The notes below the pieces were generated by a model, which saw only the letters and a program-made list of their open reading frames with translations, had not been told where the DNA came from and ran no database searches. From an uncultured Lachnoanaerobaculum sp. (GTDB taxonomy: Bacteria > Bacillota > Clostridia > Lachnospirales > Lachnospiraceae), in NCBI GenBank assembly GCA_938041725.1, contig CALISX010000217.1, positions 1 through 5,716 of the forward strand: DNA of 5,716 bases, read 5' to 3'. Below, piece by piece: positions 1 to 5,716 of the stretch. The position numbers and the translations under genes are program-made. Positions within the stretch are counted from its first letter, which is position 1. Every line of letters begins with the position of its first letter.

Positions 1-739
1 CTTTTTTGATATCACTTTCTGGCAACTTCTCAAGAAAGACCTCGAATCCTTTGTCGAGTACCTCAATAAACTTTGGATGTAAGCCCCACATATTCATCGA
101 AACAGCACTGTCAAGTTCTACCTCAACATCCTTACCATCATCATCTTTTGCACTCAACTTTCCATCCACCATTTGAATTTCATAGGTCTCCGTCACTTCA
201 GAGAGCTTATTGTCCTTGATGTGGCAAACCCCCCTAGTCACACCGCCATTGTCACTGAGTGTATTCGCCAACTTAAAACCTGCCATACAAAGATCCATTG
301 GATTTTCATTGACATCCATTCGATTAACTAGATAATCATGTAACTTTACAAAGCACTCCTTGCCATAGTAGTCGTCTGCGTTGATAACGACAAATGGCTC
401 ATGAATGACATTTTTTGCTGCAAGAATGGCCTGACCTGTTCCCCAAGGCTTCTTTCTATCCCATTTCCCCTTAAACTTTTCTGGGATGTCATCAAGTTCC
501 TGATAGGCATACTCGACCTCAACAATTTTTGAAATTCGATTGCCAATAATCTCCTTAAAGTCCTTTTCAAGATCCTTTCGAATAATAAATACGACCTTAT
601 TAAATCCTGCCTCCATGGCATCATAAATAGAATAGTCCATGATGATTTCTCCGCTGGGTCCCACCGGAGTCAGCTGCTTAATCCCCTCTCCAAATCTGGA
701 ACCAATTCCAGCTGCCATCACCACCAAAGTTGCGTTCAT
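1..739 (-). CDS. NTP_transferase-family nucleotidyltransferase (sugar-nucleotide type), 3' end cut off by window edge
   Basis: The first 246 residues are visible; the gene runs off the left edge, and relatives are, from memory, roughly 300 residues long. Translation begins MNATLVVMAAGIGSRFG, the glycine-rich nucleotide-binding start of the NTP_transferase fold, with K21-Q22 completing the GxGxR...KQ signature. Next come a GPSGEIIMDYSIYDA segment (27-41), KPWGTGQA (97-104) and INADDYYG (119-126), whose acidic pair fits the metal-binding position of this fold. NGGVTRGVC (164-172) and SMNMWG (214-219) also match a family of uncharacterised bacterial nucleotidyltransferases. Residues 198-210 are very acidic (DDDGKDVEVELD). 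Such enzymes join an NTP to a sugar phosphate or similar phosphate to make an activated precursor; the substrate cannot be read from this sequence. The start is ATG at 739-737 with AGGGAG seven bases upstream. No signal peptide or membrane segment is seen, so it should be cytoplasmic. Base composition (about 40% GC in two counted lines) and use of CGA arginine codons differ from the purine genes upstream. Confidence 0.85.
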   Translation of the reverse strand, partial: MNATLVVMAAGIGSRFGEGIKQLTPVGPSGEIIMDYSIYDAMEAGFNKVVFIIRKDLEKDFKEIIGNRISKIVEVEYAYQELDDIPEKFKGKWDRKKPWGTGQAILAAKNVIHEPFVVINADDYYGKECFVKLHDYLVNRMDVNENPMDLCMAGFKLANTLSDNGGVTRGVCHIKDNKLSEVTETYEIQMVDGKLSAKDDDGKDVEVELDSAVSMNMWGLHPKFIEVLDKGFEVFLEKLPESDIKK

Positions 740-746
740 AGGTTTT

Positions 747-752
747 CTCCCT
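747..752 (-). promoter_or_regulatory. Ribosome binding site of the nucleotidyltransferase gene
   Basis: On the minus strand AGGGAG lies seven bases before the ATG at 739-737. It fixes the start of the truncated nucleotidyltransferase; the first residues after that ATG immediately form the conserved nucleotide-binding motif. Confidence 0.7.
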
Positions 753-762
753 TCTTTTATCC

Positions 763-791
763 CTCTTACTCTACCAGGGTATTACTGTTAA
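763..791 (-). promoter_or_regulatory. Weak candidate sigma-70-type promoter before the nucleotidyltransferase
   Basis: Reading the minus strand, TTAACA (791-786) resembles the -35 consensus with one mismatch. It is followed by a 17-nt spacer and TAAGAG (768-763), which matches the -10 consensus at only three of six positions. The position is right for a short leader before the ribosome binding site at 752-747. It is offered because the 70-nt gap and the composition change suggest the nucleotidyltransferase has its own promoter. The -10 match is poor and the call could be chance. Confidence 0.2.
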
Positions 792-809
792 CAGAACGCT
801 CCACACTGT

Positions 810-1466
810 TTAGTGCAGTTCGTCCATCTCAAAAAGCTCCTCCACCAGCCGGGCTGCCTTTTCTCCCAGCTTTCTATGGCTGGAGGCGGTCAAATGCATA
901 TAGTCCACCTGGTTCATTTCCACAAAACCCTTTAAGTCAAAAAACACTGCCCCATGCTTCTTTGCAATGGGCAAAAATTCCTGGGCCAGTCCGTAGGACT
1001 TATGGCTGCAAATCCCCATATCATGCCCTGCAGGGGAAGCTTCGCATTCCTTTAAAATAGGTCCCGGGGCAAAGACCAAAAACCGGGGTTTATCCCGCCA
1101 TACCGTATCCAGCCTTTCGGCCTTGGTAAGCAGCATATCCAGTCCCAGGGCAATGTTGGCGGCTGTGGCACTAAAGCGCTCCTTGCAGTCATTGGTGCCC
1201 AGCATAACAATCACAAGATCCAAAGGATAATGACTCTTTAAACAGGGGGCCAAATAGGATATCCCGGACATCCCCTCATTTAAAGGATCTTCAAACACAG
1301 TGGTTCTCCCGTTCAGCCCCTCCTCAAATACTGCAAATCCCTCCCCCAGATGCCTGGCCATCACCATGGGCCAGCGGATCTCTTCGGAAAACCTGGGAGA
1401 CTCCGGGTGCAAAACATCATACCCCCAGGTATTGGAGTCTCCAAAGGCTAAAATTCTTTTTTTCAT
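810..1466 (-). CDS. SGNH/GDSL-family hydrolase, arylesterase/acyltransferase-like
   Basis: This is a complete 218-residue SGNH hydrolase. Block I is FGDSNTWG with nucleophile S11. Block II is EEGLNGRTT (48-56), supplying the oxyanion glycine. Block III is GTND (90-93) with N92. Block V is DYMH with D188 and H191 completing the triad. The blocks EEGL-x-x-RTT, SYL-x-x-CL and PLDLVI-x-MLGTND resemble the Mycobacterium smegmatis arylesterase/acyltransferase MsAcT (from memory), including triad spacing. Compared with MsAcT it has N12 for L12 and Y16 for W16 next to the active site. The family hydrolyses esters of small alcohols or transfers acyl groups; the natural substrate here is unknown. No signal peptide or lipobox is visible, so it is probably cytoplasmic. 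The ATG at 1466-1464 follows guaB by 23 nt, with AGGGAG about ten bases upstream, so it is likely co-transcribed as the last gene of the purine operon. The start is supported by the block I motif beginning at residue 9. Confidence 0.9.
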   Translation of the reverse strand: MKKRILAFGDSNTWGYDVLHPESPRFSEEIRWPMVMARHLGEGFAVFEEGLNGRTTVFEDPLNEGMSGISYLAPCLKSHYPLDLVIVMLGTNDCKERFSATAANIALGLDMLLTKAERLDTVWRDKPRFLVFAPGPILKECEASPAGHDMGICSHKSYGLAQEFLPIAKKHGAVFFDLKGFVEMNQVDYMHLTASSHRKLGEKAARLVEELFEMDELH

Positions 1467-1489
1467 TCCTGTATCTCTCCCTGCCCCGC

Positions 1490-2959
<1,470 letters not shown>

Positions 2960-4237
2960 TTAATTCTTTGCTTCATCAATGGCTTTTCCAATATCGTTTC
3001 TTTTATACAGATCCTGAAAATCCACATGCCCCGCTGCCTCGTAGGCCTTTTTCCGGGCCTGCTTCAAATCCTGATCCAGGGCCACAATGCCCAAAACCCT
3101 GCCCCCGGCAGTTAGGATATCCTCACCCTTTCTCACTGTACCCGCATGATAGCAGAAAATGTCTGTCCGGTCTTTAAAATACTCCAGCCCCCGAATGGGA
3201 TATCCCTTTTGATAGGCCTGGGGATACCCTCCCGAGGCCAGCACCACGCAAACCCCGGCCAAGTCTTCAAATTCCAAATGAATCTGATCCAAAGTCCCCT
3301 CTCTGCAGGCTGACAATACATCCACCAAATCGTTTTTCAGCCGTGGCAGCACCACCTGGGTTTCCGGATCTCCAAATCTGGCGTTATACTCCAGCACCTT
3401 CACCCCATTCTCTGTAAGCATCAGTCCAAAGAACAATACTCCCTGGAAGGGCCTTCCTTCTGCCTCCATGGCATCCACTGTTCTTTGATAAATATGCTCT
3501 TTACAATAGGCATCCACCTCTTCTGTATAAAAGGGACTGGGGCTGAAGGCCCCCATGCCTCCGGTGTTCAGACCCGTATCCCCGTCCCCTGCCCTTTTAT
3601 GATCCTGGGCGGAGGACATGATGCGGACGGTTTTTCCGTCCACAAAGGCCAGAACACTCACTTCCCTGCCCTGTAAAAATTCCTCAATCACCACTTTGCT
3701 TCCTGCAGTCCCAAAGCTTTCCTTCACCATGATCTGCTCAATGGCCTCCTTTGCCTCCTGCAGGCTTTGGCAAATCAGCACACCCTTTCCCAAAGCCAGG
3801 CCGTCTGCCTTCACCACCAAAGGAAATCTTGCTCCCTCCAGAAAGGCCAGGGCCTGATCCGCATCCGAAAAGGTTTCATAGGCAGCAGTGGGAATATGAT
3901 ACTTTTTCATAAGATCCTTGGCAAAGGCCTTGGAACCCTCAATCACCGCTGCATTTTTCCTGGGACCAAAGCAGGCCAGTCCCCGTTCCTCAAAGTAATC
4001 CACAATTCCCAAGGCCAGGGGCTCATCCATGCCGATGACCGTTAAATCAATTCCCTCTTTTTTGGCAAAATCCGCCAAAGCTGGAAAGTCCGTCACGGAA
4101 ATGGGGATGCAATGGGCTGCCTCTTGAATGCCTCCGTTCCCCGGGGCGCAAAAAATCTCCGGATGCTTTGGACTTTTGGCCAGCTTACTGCATATGGCAT
4201 GCTCTCTTCCGCCGCCTCCCACCACTAAAATCTTCAT
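2960..4237 (-). CDS. purD: Phosphoribosylamine--glycine ligase (GAR synthetase)
   Basis: PurD joins 5-phosphoribosylamine and glycine using ATP, the second step of de novo purine synthesis. The 425-residue length is normal for a monofunctional bacterial enzyme. The N-terminal domain opens with MKILVVGGGGREHAI (1-15), with APGNGG at 31-36. The segment GMDEPLALGIVDYF (69-82) takes the place of the more common GPE-x-PL form, a variant I associate with clostridia. GPRKNAAVIEGSK (91-103) leads into the ATP-grasp region: VVKADGLALGKGV (141-153), VIEEFLQGREVSV (183-195), the glycine-rich LNTGGMGAFSP (223-233), and YNARFGDPETQ (284-294) with the acidic metal ligands. The C-terminal domain ends at K-N before TAA. 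The ATG at 4237-4235 overlaps the purN stop by 4 nt (ATGA), and GGAGAG lies inside the end of purN at a good distance, so translation is probably both coupled and directly initiated. No defects are seen. Confidence 0.98.
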   Translation of the reverse strand: MKILVVGGGGREHAICSKLAKSPKHPEIFCAPGNGGIQEAAHCIPISVTDFPALADFAKKEGIDLTVIGMDEPLALGIVDYFEERGLACFGPRKNAAVIEGSKAFAKDLMKKYHIPTAAYETFSDADQALAFLEGARFPLVVKADGLALGKGVLICQSLQEAKEAIEQIMVKESFGTAGSKVVIEEFLQGREVSVLAFVDGKTVRIMSSAQDHKRAGDGDTGLNTGGMGAFSPSPFYTEEVDAYCKEHIYQRTVDAMEAEGRPFQGVLFFGLMLTENGVKVLEYNARFGDPETQVVLPRLKNDLVDVLSACREGTLDQIHLEFEDLAGVCVVLASGGYPQAYQKGYPIRGLEYFKDRTDIFCYHAGTVRKGEDILTAGGRVLGIVALDQDLKQARKKAYEAAGHVDFQDLYKRNDIGKAIDEAKN

Positions 4238-4830
4238 ATGATCTCTCCATTTCCAATCATTTCAATGGCCTTTGGCAAAATGATCCATTCCGCCTCCTCC
4301 ATAACCCTTCTCTGCAGGCGCTCCGGGGTATCCCCAGGCTCCACCTGCACTGCCTTTTGCAGCAAAATCTCTCCCGTGTCAATGCCCTCCTCCACAAAAT
4401 GCACTGTGGCTCCGGTGATCTTTACCCCTCGGTTCAGGGCCGCCTCATGAACCCTCAGTCCATAATACCCCGGACCGCAAAAACTGGGAATCAGGGAAGG
4501 ATGGATATTGATCATCCGCCGGGGAAAGGCCCTCACAATACTGGCAGGAATATTCACCAAAAATCCTGCCAAAACAATCAAATCCGGATGCAGTCCCTGT
4601 AATCTCTCCAATAAAACCTGATAAAAGGCCTCCCGGCTTCCAAAATCCCTTGGGGAAATACATTCCGTGGGAATTCCCGCCATTTTCGCCCGCTCCAGCC
4701 CATGGGCACGGGCATTATTGGATATAACGCTGATAATTTCTGTATTTTTCAGGCTTCCCTGGGATATTGCGTCCATAATCGCCTGGAGATTGGTGCCCCC
4801 TCCAGAAATCAGTACCACCAATTTTAACAT
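4234..4830 (-). CDS. purN: Phosphoribosylglycinamide formyltransferase (GAR transformylase, folate-dependent)
   Basis: PurN transfers the formyl group of 10-formyltetrahydrofolate to GAR, the third step of purine synthesis. The 198-residue protein is of usual length for the single-domain enzyme. Phosphate-binding SGGGTNLQAIMDAI is at 9-22 and LIVLAGFLVNIP at 84-95. The catalytic trio is N108 and H110 in NIHPSL and D151 in EGIDTGEIL, corresponding to N106, H108 and D144 of the E. coli enzyme. Between HPSL and the ATVHFV segment it carries CGPGYYGLRVHEAAL (118-132), a longer loop than the E. coli PGLHTH form; I recognise this as common in clostridia. The start is ATG at 4830-4828, overlapping the end of purM by 7 nt (ATGTTAA). 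Only a modest AGGG lies nine bases upstream, so translation is probably coupled to purM. It ends with TGA inside the purD start. Confidence 0.97.
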   Translation of the reverse strand: MLKLVVLISGGGTNLQAIMDAISQGSLKNTEIISVISNNARAHGLERAKMAGIPTECISPRDFGSREAFYQVLLERLQGLHPDLIVLAGFLVNIPASIVRAFPRRMINIHPSLIPSFCGPGYYGLRVHEAALNRGVKITGATVHFVEEGIDTGEILLQKAVQVEPGDTPERLQRRVMEEAEWIILPKAIEMIGNGEII

Positions 4831-5716
4831 AATTCCACGCCCTTGGTACCGCTTTTAATACTACCTACAATATATCCTTTTTCCCCTGCAGCTTCAATAG
4901 CTGTCAAGGTTTTTTGTACATCATTTTCTGATACCGCCAGAACCATCCCAAGCCCCATGTTAAAGGTACTGTACATCATCTCCTCTGTTATGCTTCCCTT
5001 TTCCTGCATCAAAGAAAAAATGGGAGGCACAGGATAGGAATCCTTCTTTACAAAGGCCCTTACCCCCTCCTTTAACATTCTGGGAATATTTTCATAAAAT
5101 CCCCCTCCTGTAATGTGGGAGCAGGCCTTGATTTTTACACCCTGGGTTTTAATCTCCTGCAGCGCCTTTACATAGATTTTGGTAGGCTCCAGGAGGGTAT
5201 CCCCCAAAGTCTTCCCCAAAACATCATAATGGGTACGCAAAGACTCCAGATCCATATCAAATACCCTTCGCACCAGGGAAAAGCCATTGGAATGCACCCC
5301 GCTGGAAGCCATGCCCAGAAGTACATCCCCCTTTTGTAAATCCTCTCCTGTAATAATCTCCTGCCGCTCTGCCACCCCTACGCAAAAGCCTGCCAGGTCA
5401 TACTCCTCCTGAGGGTAAAATCCCGGCATTTCCGCCGTTTCTCCCCCAATCAAAGCAGCGCCGCATTGGATACAGCCCCGGGCAATGCCCTCCACGATGG
5501 CTGCAATTTTTTCCGGATCATTTTTGCCGCAGGCAATATAGTCTAAGAAAAACAAGGGTTCCCCACCGGCACAGGCCACATCATTGACACACATGGCCAC
5601 ACAGTCAATCCCCACGGTATCATGGCGGTCCAGCAAAAATGCCAGTTTCAGCTTGGTGCCCACACCGTCGGTGCCGGATAAGAGCACCGGCTCCTTCATG
5701 TCCTTTACCTTAGCCA
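4824..5716 (-). CDS. purM: Phosphoribosylformylglycinamidine cyclo-ligase (AIR synthetase), 5' end cut off by window edge
   Basis: PurM closes the imidazole ring of FGAM to AIR using ATP, step five of purine synthesis. The reading frame is open to the right edge. The ATG at 5699-5697 is internal: by comparison with the E. coli protein (345 residues) about 50 N-terminal residues lie outside the window, and five residues (AKVKD) are readable before that methionine. Counting from that methionine, the motifs are SGTDGVGTKL (8-17), VNDVACAGGEPLFFLDY (38-54), GGETAEMPG (85-93), GVHSNGFSLVR (134-144), HITGGGFYENIPR (195-207) and FNMGLGM (246-252). All belong to the PurM/ThiL ATP-binding fold, which works as a dimer. 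The ADP-ribose-like substrate and metal sites appear intact. It ends at VELC before TAA, inside the purN start. Absence of any glutamine amidotransferase or PurL features rules out the related PurL paralogue. Confidence 0.97.
   Translation of the reverse strand, partial: AKVKDMKEPVLLSGTDGVGTKLKLAFLLDRHDTVGIDCVAMCVNDVACAGGEPLFFLDYIACGKNDPEKIAAIVEGIARGCIQCGAALIGGETAEMPGFYPQEEYDLAGFCVGVAERQEIITGEDLQKGDVLLGMASSGVHSNGFSLVRRVFDMDLESLRTHYDVLGKTLGDTLLEPTKIYVKALQEIKTQGVKIKACSHITGGGFYENIPRMLKEGVRAFVKKDSYPVPPIFSLMQEKGSITEEMMYSTFNMGLGMVLAVSENDVQKTLTAIEAAGEKGYIVGSIKSGTKGVELC

Noticed and set aside
346..624. A 92-codon minus-strand frame
   Set aside because: It is an alternative frame of the nucleotidyltransferase gene, whose conserved motifs continue uninterrupted through this region in another frame.
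785..794. Perfect 10-bp palindrome CTGTTAACAG as an operator or terminator
   Set aside because: It is too short, has no loop and no T-tract, and matches no operator I can name. A single 10-bp palindrome is expected by chance; part of it overlaps the candidate -35.
740..809. A purine riboswitch or other structured leader before the nucleotidyltransferase
   Set aside because: The gap is only 70 nt and shows no conserved aptamer core or stable multi-stem pattern.
4168..4602. A 144-codon plus-strand frame across the purN/purD junction
   Set aside because: It is antisense to two clearly identified genes and has no recognisable motif, so it is treated as a shadow.
5697..5699. ATG as the true start of purM
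   Set aside because: The frame stays open upstream to the window edge, and the residues after this methionine align about 55 positions into known PurM proteins, so it is an internal methionine.

Overview
The window reads as chromosomal DNA of an anaerobic Firmicute, most likely class Clostridia and plausibly Lachnospiraceae. This rests on the protein variants (a clostridial-type PurN with a CGPGYYGL segment, an IMP dehydrogenase with a [18 protein letters not shown] segment), on purine-rich coding strands, on strong AGGAG-type ribosome binding sites and on tight gene packing. The assignment is from memory of family sequences, not from a search.

Every gene runs on the minus strand, so transcription goes from high to low coordinates. 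From the right edge there is a compact five-gene run: purM (5' end cut off by the window), purN, purD, guaB and an SGNH/GDSL-family hydrolase. purM/purN overlap by 7 nt (ATGTTAA) and purN/purD by 4 nt (ATGA). purD and guaB are separated by 12 nt, which hold the guaB ribosome binding site. guaB and the hydrolase are separated by 23 nt. This looks like one operon. It covers purine synthesis steps 2 (PurD), 3 (PurN) and 5 (PurM) plus the first committed step from IMP to GMP (GuaB). The last gene is an esterase/acyltransferase-like enzyme whose link to purines is unknown.

A 70-nt gap (740-809) follows. I see no convincing intrinsic terminator in it, and only a weak candidate promoter. Beyond it lies a sugar-nucleotide-type nucleotidyltransferase (1-739, its 3' end cut off by the left edge). 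Its DNA is visibly AT-richer (about 40% GC in lines I counted, against 53-62% in sampled purine-gene lines) and its codon choice differs, so it probably belongs to a separate unit with a different history.

No RNA genes, mobile elements, CRISPR arrays or long repeats were seen. There is no strong sign of a novel system. The items most worth a second look are the hydrolase at the tail of the purine operon, the placement of guaB directly behind purD, and the composition break near 740-809.
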